Source: Alphaproteobacteria bacterium
Lineage (GTDB): Bacteria > Pseudomonadota > Alphaproteobacteria > Thalassobaculales > Thalassobaculaceae
Direction of reading: 5' to 3'
Assembly (NCBI GenBank): GCA_013203465.1
Contig: JABMNR010000145.1
Coordinates: forward strand, 1 to 42,343
Length of the DNA: 42,343 nt
Under the pieces are notes generated by a model that was given only the letters and a program-made list of their open reading frames with translations, searched no databases and was not told the DNA's origin. The position numbers and the translations under genes are program-made. Below are positions 7,610 to 16,318 of the stretch, in pieces. Position 1 is the first letter of the stretch; every line of letters begins with the position of its first letter.

Positions 7610-9652
7610 ATGGGCTACCGCGTTGGCGTCGACATCGGCGGAACCTTCACGGATTTCTGTGTGTTCGACGAGCGGACACGCGACCTGCATAGCCTGAAGG
7701 TGTTGTCGACGCCCGATCGACCTGGAACCGAGGTGATCGACGGGCTGGCCGAGATCCAGCGGCGCTACAACATCGCGCCGGATGTCATCGGCTACTTCAC
7801 CCACGGCACCACCGTCGGCGTGAACACGGTGATCCAACGGCGCGGGGTCAATCTCTGCCTGATCACCACCGAGAATTTCGAGGATGTGTTGGAGGTCGCT
7901 CGGCTCAAGATGCCGGACCCCTACGATCTGTTTTCACGACGGCCGCCGCCGCTGGTGCCGCGCGAGAAGGTGTTCGCGGTCACGGAGCGGGTGCTGGCCG
8001 ATGGCACGATCGAGCGTCCGGTCGACGAGGACAGCGTCCGGCGCGCGCTTGATGGGATCCGCGCGGTGGGCGGCGAGGCGGTGGTGGTCGCTCTGCTGCA
8101 TGCCTACCGCACCCCGGAGAACGAGCGCCGGGTTCGCGACCTGCTGGTCCAGGCCGCGCCGGACCTTGCGGTTATCTGTTCAAGCGACGTTTGGCCGGTG
8201 ATCCGCGAGTATGAACGGACCGTCACCTCGGTTGTGGCGGGCTATGTCCAGCCGCGTGTCGCTGAATATCTAACGTCGTTGCAGCTGGCCTTGCAGCGGG
8301 CCGGCGTGCCCTGCGAGCCCATGATCACCAAGTCGAATGGCGGTGTGATGAGCGCCGAGCTGGGTAAGACCAACTGTGTGCAGATGCTGTTGTCCGGCAC
8401 CGCGTCGGGGGTGATTGGGGCCAGCCATGTCGCGCGTTTGACCGGATCGCGAAGTACCATGAGCCTGGATGTCGGTGGCACCAGCGCCGACGTCGCCATC
8501 ATCATCGACGGCGAGCCGCAATATGGCATTGGCGAGATGATCGGTGAATTCCCGATCTACGTGCCGACGGTGTCGGTTACCTCGATCGGCGAAGGCGGTG
8601 GATCGATCGCCTGGGTCGATCCGCTGGGGGTGCTCAAGGTTGGTCCGGAAAGCGCCGGCTCGGTTCCAGGACCGGCGTGCTACGGCCGGGGCGGTGAGCG
8701 GCCAACGATCACCGATGCGTTCGTGGTGTGCGGCTTCCTTGGCGGCGCTGAGCTTGGCTATAGCGCTGTCAGCATGGACGTCGGAAAGGCTCGTCAGGCG
8801 GTCGGGAGTGTCGCCGAGTCGCTTGGCACCGAACTGCGGGAGACGGCGGAGGCGATTATCCGGATCGCCGTTTCCGGCATGTTCCTCGAGGTCAGCAAGC
8901 TGGTCTCGCGCTACGGCGTCGATCCACGCGATTTTTCCTTGCTGGCGTTCGGCGGTGCCGGGCCGATGACCGCGTGCTTCCTGGCTCGTGAGTTGGGCAT
9001 GCGTCAGGTGGTGGTGCCGATGACGCCGGGCGTGCTTAGCGCCTTCGGCGGGTTGATCGCCGATGTGAAGAACGATTTCATCAAGACGGCATTTCTCGAG
9101 GTGGCATCCGATAACGTGGACGAATTCCGGCGAAATTTCACGGATCTGGAAACGCGCGCGGTGACCTGGCTGCGCGACGAGCAGGGGTTCGAGGGTGAGG
9201 CGCGAATACTGTTCTCGGCTGACATGCGCTATCGCGGTCAATCCTTCGAGATCGAGACCATGCTTGATCGCGGCTGGATTGAGACCGGCGATGTCGAGGC
9301 GATCGCCGAAGCGTTCCACCGCGAGCACGAGCGGGTTTACGAGCATGCCGATCGGGACGCCCCGGTGCAGATCATCAACCAGCGTCTGGTGGTGGCCGGG
9401 GACTCACCAAAGCCGGATATTGCGAAGATCGCGCGGTCGAGCACCCCACCGGAGCCACTCGACCGCATGGCCGTGTTCTATGACGGCGCCGAACATGAGG
9501 CGTCGCTGTATCGCCGCGCCGACCTACGGGCCGGGCAACGCTTCAGTGGGCCGGCGGTCATTCTGCAGGACGATTGCACGACCTGTGTGCTGGGCGGCTT
9601 CGCGGTCGAGGTCGACCCTTACGGCAATCTCATTCTGACGGTGGAGGGCTGA
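7610..9652 (+). CDS. hyuA: Hydantoinase/oxoprolinase A-type subunit, pair 1
   Basis: This is a 680-residue ATP-binding subunit of the ATP-dependent hydantoinase/5-oxoprolinase/caprolactamase group. It has an N-terminal Hydant_A_N domain with phosphate-1 motif DIGGTFTDF at residues 8-16, and a central ASKHA core with phosphate-2 motif LDVGGTSADV. FGGAGPM and a C-terminal beta-rich domain follow. In this family subunit A phosphorylates the ring carbonyl or amide using ATP, and subunit B hydrolyses the activated ring. The ATG at 7610 has GGAGG five bases upstream; a GTG at 7604 in frame is less likely. hyuB starts three bases after its stop, so the two are coupled. Whether the substrate is a hydantoin, lactam, oxoproline or imide is not determinable. 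Confidence 0.9.
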   Translation: MGYRVGVDIGGTFTDFCVFDERTRDLHSLKVLSTPDRPGTEVIDGLAEIQRRYNIAPDVIGYFTHGTTVGVNTVIQRRGVNLCLITTENFEDVLEVARLKMPDPYDLFSRRPPPLVPREKVFAVTERVLADGTIERPVDEDSVRRALDGIRAVGGEAVVVALLHAYRTPENERRVRDLLVQAAPDLAVICSSDVWPVIREYERTVTSVVAGYVQPRVAEYLTSLQLALQRAGVPCEPMITKSNGGVMSAELGKTNCVQMLLSGTASGVIGASHVARLTGSRSTMSLDVGGTSADVAIIIDGEPQYGIGEMIGEFPIYVPTVSVTSIGEGGGSIAWVDPLGVLKVGPESAGSVPGPACYGRGGERPTITDAFVVCGFLGGAELGYSAVSMDVGKARQAVGSVAESLGTELRETAEAIIRIAVSGMFLEVSKLVSRYGVDPRDFSLLAFGGAGPMTACFLARELGMRQVVVPMTPGVLSAFGGLIADVKNDFIKTAFLEVASDNVDEFRRNFTDLETRAVTWLRDEQGFEGEARILFSADMRYRGQSFEIETMLDRGWIETGDVEAIAEAFHREHERVYEHADRDAPVQIINQRLVVAGDSPKPDIAKIARSSTPPEPLDRMAVFYDGAEHEASLYRRADLRAGQRFSGPAVILQDDCTTCVLGGFAVEVDPYGNLILTVEG

Positions 9653-9655
9653 GCG

Positions 9656-11653
9656 ATGGCGATCGATCCGGTCACCTTGGAAATTCTGAAGAACCACTGC
9701 CGAGCGGCGGCCGAGAGCATGGCCTTCACGCTGTACCGTACGGCGCACTCGACCTTCGTGAAGGAGACCGAGGATTTCACCACCGGCCTGACCACGGTGG
9801 AGGGGTTGACCTTCGCCACGCCGGTGGAGCTTGGCGCCACTTGGTTCGTCGGTCTCAACTACGCCAACGTCATCAAGGCGATCGAGCACTATGACGAGGG
9901 TGACATCGCCATGACCAACGACCCGTACAGCGGGTCGGTCTGCACGCACTCACCCGACATGCACATCTGGAAACCGGTGTTCCACGATGGCGAGATCGTC
10001 TGCTACGTGGTCGGCCATATCCATAACACCGACGTCGGCGGCGCGGTGCCGGCCAGCATCTCACGCACCCTGTCGGAGGTGCACCAGGAGGGCATTCGCA
10101 TTCCGCCGGCCAAGATCGTCCGGCGCGGCGAGATCAACCACGACGTTCTCGATGTGCTGCTGGCCAATGTCCGGATGCCGGAACAGAACTGGGGCGACCT
10201 TAAGGCGCAGATCGCCGCCATGAACACCGGCGAGCGTCGGGTCCACGAGATGATCGAAAAATTCGGCATCGAGACCTTCCGGACCGGGATCGACGCCTTG
10301 CTTGATTACGCCGAGGCCCAGGCCCGCGAGATCATGCGTGAGTTGCCTGATGGCCGCTATGACTTCGCCGACTACCTCGACGAGGACGTGGTTGACGGCT
10401 ACCCCTGCCGGATCGCGCTCAGCCTTGAGATCAAGGGCGACGGCTGCACGTTCGATTTCACCGGCAGCGACCCGCAGATCGAGGGCTCGGTCAACATGCC
10501 GACCGGGGGCGAGGAGCGTCACGCCCTGCTGATGGTCGGGCTGGTCTACGTATTGTACTCGCTGAACCCCCGGCTGTTCCTGAACGCCGGCGTATGCCGG
10601 ATATGCCGGAGCATCCTGCCGGAAGGCACCATCGTGAACCCGCAATTCCCGGCCGCGGTCGGGTTGCGCACGTTGTCGGTTCAGCGGCTGCAGGGAGTGA
10701 TCTTCGGCGCCTTCGCGCAAGCGGCGCCCGATCGGTTGCCGTCCAGTCCGGCCAGCGGCGGGCCGATCATGAACGTCAATACCATCGACAACCGCACCGG
10801 TCGCCGGGTGGTCGCCTCGATCGGCCCGATCACCGGTGGTGCGGGGGGCAACCCACGGGAAGATGGCACCGAGGGCTCGGGCGCCAACGCCTCGTTCCTG
10901 AAGAACACACCGGTCGAGATCAATGAGGTGGAGGTGCCGATCAAGATTCTGCGCTACGGCCTGACGCCCGATTCCGGCGGCCCGGGCAAATACCGGGGCG
11001 GCATGGCGACCGAGCTGCGGTTCGAGGCGCAGGCCCCGAACACCCGCATCACCGCCCGCAACCGCGACCGCAGCCGCTTCACTTCCTGGGGGGTGCTCGG
11101 CGGCAAGGCCGGATCGCGTTCGTACTTCACGCTCAATCCGGGCAGCAACCACGAGGTCGATCTCGGCAACACCGATATCCTGAGGGTCGGGCCGGGTGAC
11201 GTGGTGCACATCGGCTCCGGCGGGGCCGGCGGTTGGGGCGATCCGCTGGAACGGGACACGGACGCGGTGCGGGTTGATGTGCTCCGCCATCTGGTCTCGC
11301 CCGAAGCGGCCGAGCATGACTACGGCGTGGTGCTGGCCAACGGCGGCATCGATGTGGGGGCGACGGCGCAGTTACGGAAACGCCTGGGGGCTGAGCGGCG
11401 CAATGGAGGCGGTTTCTTCGACTACGGCGAGCAACGCACGGCTTTTGAGCGGCTCTGGACCAAGGACAACTACGGCGCGTTGACCGAATTGCTGGCCGGT
11501 CTGCCGGTGCATTGGCGGTTCTTCGTCAAACACCGGGTGTTCGAGGCGATCGACGCGCTCGCCGAAGATGAACGGGCCGGCGACGGTACTGAGGTGCGGA
11601 CGTGTTTCACCCGGGTTGTCGACCGCTACCCGCAGCTCAAAGCGCTGCTTTAG
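9656..11653 (+). CDS. hyuB: Hydantoinase/oxoprolinase B-type subunit, pair 1
   Basis: This is a 665-residue B subunit that carries the ring-opening site. The N-terminal start DPVTLEILKNH is typical of HyuB. Candidate metal ligands D40, H98, D101 and H123 (in KETEDF, HSPDM and GHIHNTDVGG) correspond to the D-H-D-H set I recall from the caprolactamase B subunit. The family core continues through SGGPGKYRGG and GGAGGWGDPLERD. It is the longest of the three B subunits here, with about 60 extra C-terminal residues after the usual end. A tandem 9-bp repeat (TATGCCGGA twice, 10593-10610) encodes VCRICR where the other B subunits have different residues. It acts with the HyuA immediately upstream. 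Confidence 0.9.
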   Translation: MAIDPVTLEILKNHCRAAAESMAFTLYRTAHSTFVKETEDFTTGLTTVEGLTFATPVELGATWFVGLNYANVIKAIEHYDEGDIAMTNDPYSGSVCTHSPDMHIWKPVFHDGEIVCYVVGHIHNTDVGGAVPASISRTLSEVHQEGIRIPPAKIVRRGEINHDVLDVLLANVRMPEQNWGDLKAQIAAMNTGERRVHEMIEKFGIETFRTGIDALLDYAEAQAREIMRELPDGRYDFADYLDEDVVDGYPCRIALSLEIKGDGCTFDFTGSDPQIEGSVNMPTGGEERHALLMVGLVYVLYSLNPRLFLNAGVCRICRSILPEGTIVNPQFPAAVGLRTLSVQRLQGVIFGAFAQAAPDRLPSSPASGGPIMNVNTIDNRTGRRVVASIGPITGGAGGNPREDGTEGSGANASFLKNTPVEINEVEVPIKILRYGLTPDSGGPGKYRGGMATELRFEAQAPNTRITARNRDRSRFTSWGVLGGKAGSRSYFTLNPGSNHEVDLGNTDILRVGPGDVVHIGSGGAGGWGDPLERDTDAVRVDVLRHLVSPEAAEHDYGVVLANGGIDVGATAQLRKRLGAERRNGGGFFDYGEQRTAFERLWTKDNYGALTELLAGLPVHWRFFVKHRVFEAIDALAEDERAGDGTEVRTCFTRVVDRYPQLKALL

Positions 11654-11663
11654 GAGGCATGGC

Positions 11664-12440
11664 ATGGACATCGGCTTCGAGGGGAAATCGGTTCTGGTGA
11701 CCGGTGCGGTACGGGGCATCGGCCGGGGCATCGCTCATGGTTTCGTCGCGCGGGGTGCGCAGGTTTATGCACTCGACATTCTGGCCGACGGCCTGGAGGA
11801 AACCGTGTCGACGGCGGAGCCGGGGCGTGGTGGCGCGATCCGCCCGATGGTGGTTGACGTCACCGACTTCGACGCGGTCAAGGCGGCGGTCGACACGATC
11901 GAGGCGCGGTCGACCAGCGGCGCGGTCGACGTCGTTGTCCACTCCGCCGGCGGCGTGCGCGGCCAAAGCAAGCAGCCGATCGAGGATGTAACACCGGAAC
12001 AGTGGCGGGCGATCCAGGCGGTCAACGTCGATGGCGCCTTTCACGTGGCCAAGGCGGTGGCGCCTGGGATGAAGCGAGCGAAATACGGGCGGATCGTGGT
12101 GATTTCCAGCCGCGCCGGCTTGGCGGTTAGTTTGACCGGCATCCACAGCTACGGCACGGCGAAGTCGGCGCAGATCGGGCTGGTGCGCCAGCTTTCGGCG
12201 GAACTCGGCCCGTTCGGAATCACCATCAACTCGGTCGCCCCCGGCTTCATGCCGACCAGCCCGGATTACGTCCGGCAATGGGAATCCTACGGCCCGGACG
12301 GCCAGCAGGCCTTGATTAACCGGGTGGCCATGGGGCGACTCGGACAGCCGGCGGACATTGCCCACGCGGTGATGTTCTTCGCCTCGGACTACGCGGACTG
12401 GATCACCGGCCAGACGCTCTGCGTCACCGGATCGCCCTAA
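11664..12440 (+). CDS. Short-chain dehydrogenase/reductase between hyu pairs 1 and 2
   Basis: This is a 258-residue classical SDR with cofactor motif TGAVRGIG near residues 14-21, HSAGG in place of the usual NNAG, and catalytic SS...YGTAK. The dinucleotide strand ends in LDILADG, so NAD(H) is more likely than NADP(H). The ATG at 11664 follows AGGAGG by six bases; the open frame upstream lies inside hyuB and has no signal. It sits ten bases after hyuB-1 and about 22 bases before hyuA-2, so it is part of the same transcript. It probably oxidises or reduces a hydroxy or keto intermediate of the ring-opened compound. It is only distantly similar to the SDRs at 5922 and 23728. Confidence 0.9.
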   Translation: MDIGFEGKSVLVTGAVRGIGRGIAHGFVARGAQVYALDILADGLEETVSTAEPGRGGAIRPMVVDVTDFDAVKAAVDTIEARSTSGAVDVVVHSAGGVRGQSKQPIEDVTPEQWRAIQAVNVDGAFHVAKAVAPGMKRAKYGRIVVISSRAGLAVSLTGIHSYGTAKSAQIGLVRQLSAELGPFGITINSVAPGFMPTSPDYVRQWESYGPDGQQALINRVAMGRLGQPADIAHAVMFFASDYADWITGQTLCVTGSP

Positions 12441-12462
12441 AGGCCGAGCCGGGGGAATGGGA

Positions 12463-14517
12463 ATGAACGATCACGCACTGGCCCTCGATGTCGGCGGCAC
12501 CTTCACCGATGTGATTCTGGTGTCGAACGACGGCGACCTGTGGACCACCAAGGCGTCGTCGGTTCCAGCCGACCCGTCGCGGGGATTTTTTGACGGTGTC
12601 GACAAGATCCTCGGGCTGTCCGGCGTGACCGCCGACGCGATCACAAGCCTTTTCCACGGCTCGACGGTGGCGACCAACGCAATCCTTGAGGGGCGGGGTG
12701 CGCGCACCGGCATGCTGGTCACCGACGGCTTCAAGTATGTGCTGGAGATCGGCCGGGCCGAGGTGCCACGGCGGGAGAACCTGTTCGCCTGGGTCAAGCC
12801 GTCCCGCCCGGTGCCACCACGGTTGATCGTCGAAGTGCCGGAACGGGTGCTGCTGGATGGCACGGTCGAGCGGGTGATGGACGAGGATGCCTGCCGGGTG
12901 GTGGCGCGCCGGCTCAAGGCGTTGGGTGTCGAGGCCGTGGCCGTGGTGTTCCTGCACTCCTACGCCAATCCGACGCATGAACGCCGGGCCGGCGACATTC
13001 TGCGTGAGGAGCTGCCGGAGGCGGAGATCTCTCTGTCCTGCGACGTGTTGCCGGTGTTCCGCGAGTACGAACGCAGCATGGCCACCGCGCTGAACGCGGG
13101 TGTGCAGCCGATCGTCGGCCGCTACATCGGCCGGCTGCGCGATGGCCTGGCCGAACGTGCGCTGGCGGCGCCGTTCTACGTCATGAAGTCGAATGGCGGG
13201 GTTTTCTCACCCGAACAGGCCGAACGGCAGTCGATCCAGATGGCGCTGTCGGGTCCGGCCGCGGGGGTGCGGGGGGCGTCCTATGTCGGCGCGTTGGCCG
13301 GGATCGAGGACATCGTCACCATCGATATGGGCGGCACCAGCACCGATGTGTCGTTGATCCGGGATGGCGTTCCGGCGGTGACCAAGGATGGCGAGATCGG
13401 CCCGTACCCGCTATCGGTTCCGATCATCGACATCCACACCATCGGCGCCGGTGGCGGCAGCATTGCCTCGGTTACCGAGCAGGGGGCGCTGATCGTCGGG
13501 CCGCGCAGCGCCGGCGCCGATCCGGGTCCGGCCTGCTACGGCAAGGGCGGGGAGGAGCCGACCGTCACCGATGCCAATCTGGTGCTTGGCCGGGTGCCGC
13601 CGCACCTGCTGGATGGCGAGATGGTGCTCGACCCGGCGCTTGCGGAAGCGGCGATCCGTCGGTTCGTGGCCGAGCCCCTGGGCATCGATGTGATCTCGGC
13701 GGCCGAAGGCATCTTGAAGATCGTCAACAACAACATGGTCGGCGCGCTTAAGGTCGTGTCCGTCGAAAAAGGGCTCGATCCGCGTGATTTCGCGCTCTGC
13801 GCCTTCGGTGGTGCCGGGCCGATGCATGGTGGTGAGCTGGCGCGGCAGTTCGGTACCCGGCGCCTGCTGATCCCGTGCTATCCCGGCATCCTGTGTGCGC
13901 TCGGCTTGCTGGCCACCGATTTGCAATACGACTTCGCGCGCACCCGTATCCAACGGGCGCCGAACTACGACTTGGCCGACATGGCCGCGACCTTCCAGGC
14001 GTTGGAACGCGACGCCGAGGCCGCCCTGGACACCGAGGGGGTGGCGTCGGAGCGTCGTCGGATCGGGCGTTCGGCCGATCTGCGCTACGCCAAACAGGGG
14101 GTGGAGATCACCGTCGAGATTCCTGGCGATGGGATCGACACCGGTTCGGTCGCCCGGTTGATCGAGGCGTTTCACGATCTGCACGAGCGGCTCTACACCT
14201 TCGCCGACCGCGACGCGCCGGTGGAAATCGTGAACCTGCGGATCTCGGCGACCGGGGTGATGGACAAGATCGACCTGCCGGCAATTGATACGGTGCCGGA
14301 GGGCACGCCAGCCGCGCCGTCGGGCCGTCGGCGGGTGCATCTCGAAGGTGCCTTCGCCGAGGTTCCGATCTATCGCCGGGAGAACCTGAAGGCTGGCCAT
14401 GCGATTTCGGGCCCAGCCATCGTTGACCAGCTCGACACCACCACGGTGGTGCTGCCTGGTCAGACCGCGATCACCGACGCCTATGGCAGTCTTGTCATCA
14501 CCGATACGGAGGCGTGA
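12463..14517 (+). CDS. hyuA: Hydantoinase/oxoprolinase A-type subunit, pair 2
   Basis: This is a 684-residue second HyuA paralogue. Motifs are intact: DVGGTFTD near the N-terminus, HGSTVATNAILEG, phosphate-2 IDMGGTSTDV, and FGGAGPM. I placed the start at the ATG at 12463, six bases after a GGGGGA ribosome site. An ATG two codons earlier (12457) would be only a base away from that site. The intact ATP-binding residues argue that this is an active enzyme rather than a relic. It is clearly divergent from pair 1, which suggests a different or altered substrate. It is followed by its own B subunit after one base. Confidence 0.9.
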   Translation: MNDHALALDVGGTFTDVILVSNDGDLWTTKASSVPADPSRGFFDGVDKILGLSGVTADAITSLFHGSTVATNAILEGRGARTGMLVTDGFKYVLEIGRAEVPRRENLFAWVKPSRPVPPRLIVEVPERVLLDGTVERVMDEDACRVVARRLKALGVEAVAVVFLHSYANPTHERRAGDILREELPEAEISLSCDVLPVFREYERSMATALNAGVQPIVGRYIGRLRDGLAERALAAPFYVMKSNGGVFSPEQAERQSIQMALSGPAAGVRGASYVGALAGIEDIVTIDMGGTSTDVSLIRDGVPAVTKDGEIGPYPLSVPIIDIHTIGAGGGSIASVTEQGALIVGPRSAGADPGPACYGKGGEEPTVTDANLVLGRVPPHLLDGEMVLDPALAEAAIRRFVAEPLGIDVISAAEGILKIVNNNMVGALKVVSVEKGLDPRDFALCAFGGAGPMHGGELARQFGTRRLLIPCYPGILCALGLLATDLQYDFARTRIQRAPNYDLADMAATFQALERDAEAALDTEGVASERRRIGRSADLRYAKQGVEITVEIPGDGIDTGSVARLIEAFHDLHERLYTFADRDAPVEIVNLRISATGVMDKIDLPAIDTVPEGTPAAPSGRRRVHLEGAFAEVPIYRRENLKAGHAISGPAIVDQLDTTTVVLPGQTAITDAYGSLVITDTEA

Positions 14518-14518
14518 C

Positions 14519-16318
14519 ATGAGTTCTTCCGGAATCGATACCGTTACCCTGGAGCTGGTCACCGGCGCGCTGCAAGCGGCCCGCGCCGAAATGGAGGCGC
14601 TGATCGATCGCACCTCCATGTCGCCGTTCATTCGCGAGAAAAAGGACTACTTCACCGCGTTTCTCGACCGTGAGGGCCGGCTGGTGGTCAGCACCAGCCT
14701 GACGCTCGCCGGTAATTTGGTCGAGGCGATCCTGGAGCAGTATCCCGCCGACACCATGCAGGACGGCGATCTCTACTGGTACAACGATCCGTACAGCTCG
14801 CGGGGCGGGGTGTCGCATTTTCCCGACATGGTGTTCGTGATGCCGGTGTTCCGCGACGGTGAGCTGATCGCCTTCGCCGAGGCCTGGGGTCATCTCTGGG
14901 ACATCGGCGGCATGGTGCCGGGCAGCATCAGCCCGCAAGCCACAAGCGCCTTCCAAGAGGGCATCATGATCCCGCCGGTCCGCGTGATGCAGGCCGGGGT
15001 GCTGAACGAGGAGGTGTTCCGGATTTTCACCCGGAACTCGCGCTTTCCGGACATGATGCGCGGCGACCTGAAGGCGATCATGGCGGCCTGCGCGCTCGGC
15101 AAACGTCGGCTGGAGGAAATCGCCGACCGGTTCGGTGTCACGGCGGTGCAGGGCGCCTTCGACCACATGCTGGGACAGTCGGAGCGGGCCTTGCGCACGG
15201 CGATTGACACCCGGGTGGCCGATGGCGAGTACAGCTTCCGCGACTTCATCGATTGCGATGCGGTCACCGACCAGCCCTATTCCGTCCACCTGACCCTGAA
15301 GAAGAAGGATGGCCGGGTGGTGCTCGATCTGAGCCGTAGCGACGATCAGGCAACTGGACCGATCAACTTTCTGATGGACCAGAGCGTGCCGAAGTACATG
15401 GCCGGGCTGTACCTGACCATGCACGACCCGAACATCCGCATGAACGCCGGGTTCGAGCGTGCCATCGACGAGGTCATCACCCGGCCGGGCAGCCTGGTCG
15501 CGCCGAATTTTCCGGCCGCCCTCGGCCTGCGCTCACACACCATGATCCGGGTGAACTCGGCACTGTTCGGCGCGCTGGCGCTGGCCACCGGCGGTCAGGC
15601 ATCGGCGGCGTCCAGCGTCTACGTGCTGTACTACCTGCGCGGCCGCGACACGGCGACCGGGCGGCTTGATCTCTGCATCGAAGGACTGGCGGTCGGGTTT
15701 GGCGCGCGGCCGTTCGCCGACGGCATCGACGCGGTCTACTACGTCGCTCAGAAGAACTATCCGATCGAGTTCGCCGAGATGGAGTTCGGCGTGCGGATCG
15801 AGGCCTTTCGCGTGCACACCGATTCCGGCGGCCCCGGCCGTTATCGCGGCGGCTGCGGCATCGTGCGCGACGTCCGGGTGTTGGCGGACGAGGCCGATCT
15901 CGGCATCCGGCTCGACAACTGCCGCTACCCGGCCTTCGGCGTGAACGGCGGGTTGGCCGGTCGTGGAGGGCGGGTTGTGGTCAATCCGGGCACCGAGCGT
16001 GAGCGCGACCTCAAGACCATGAGCGATGGCCATCAACTGAAGAAAGGCGATCTGCTGCGGATCATCACCTCCGGCGGTGGCGGTTGGGGCTCGCCGCTGG
16101 AACGTCCGGCCGAGCAGGTGCGCGACGATGTGCTCGACGGCTTCGTTTCGCCTGAGAGCGCCTACGCCGATTACGGCGTGGTGTTGGCGGAGGATGGGGT
16201 CACGCTGGACCTGAGCGCCACCGAGGCGCGTCGAGCGGCGCTCGACGGCCCGCGTGGCATGTTCCACCGCGACGGCTTTTTCGACGGCGCCGACTACCAG
16301 GTCGAGGCGGCGGAGTAA
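14519..16318 (+). CDS. hyuB: Hydantoinase/oxoprolinase B-type subunit, pair 2
   Basis: This is a 599-residue HyuB paralogue. The four candidate metal ligands are kept as D43, H100, D103 and H125 (in KKDYFTAF, VSHFPDM and WGHLWDIGG). Other family features are NDPYSSRGG, SGGPGRYRGG and the glycine-rich GGGGWGSPLERP near the end. The ATG at 14519 starts one base after the hyuA-2 stop, and its own stop shares a base with the start of hyuA-3 (TAATG). The segment matching NAG..RPI..PEG in relatives reads NAGFERAIDEVITRPG, so this paralogue differs in that region. It should work with hyuA-2. Confidence 0.9.
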   Translation: MSSSGIDTVTLELVTGALQAARAEMEALIDRTSMSPFIREKKDYFTAFLDREGRLVVSTSLTLAGNLVEAILEQYPADTMQDGDLYWYNDPYSSRGGVSHFPDMVFVMPVFRDGELIAFAEAWGHLWDIGGMVPGSISPQATSAFQEGIMIPPVRVMQAGVLNEEVFRIFTRNSRFPDMMRGDLKAIMAACALGKRRLEEIADRFGVTAVQGAFDHMLGQSERALRTAIDTRVADGEYSFRDFIDCDAVTDQPYSVHLTLKKKDGRVVLDLSRSDDQATGPINFLMDQSVPKYMAGLYLTMHDPNIRMNAGFERAIDEVITRPGSLVAPNFPAALGLRSHTMIRVNSALFGALALATGGQASAASSVYVLYYLRGRDTATGRLDLCIEGLAVGFGARPFADGIDAVYYVAQKNYPIEFAEMEFGVRIEAFRVHTDSGGPGRYRGGCGIVRDVRVLADEADLGIRLDNCRYPAFGVNGGLAGRGGRVVVNPGTERERDLKTMSDGHQLKKGDLLRIITSGGGGWGSPLERPAEQVRDDVLDGFVSPESAYADYGVVLAEDGVTLDLSATEARRAALDGPRGMFHRDGFFDGADYQVEAAE

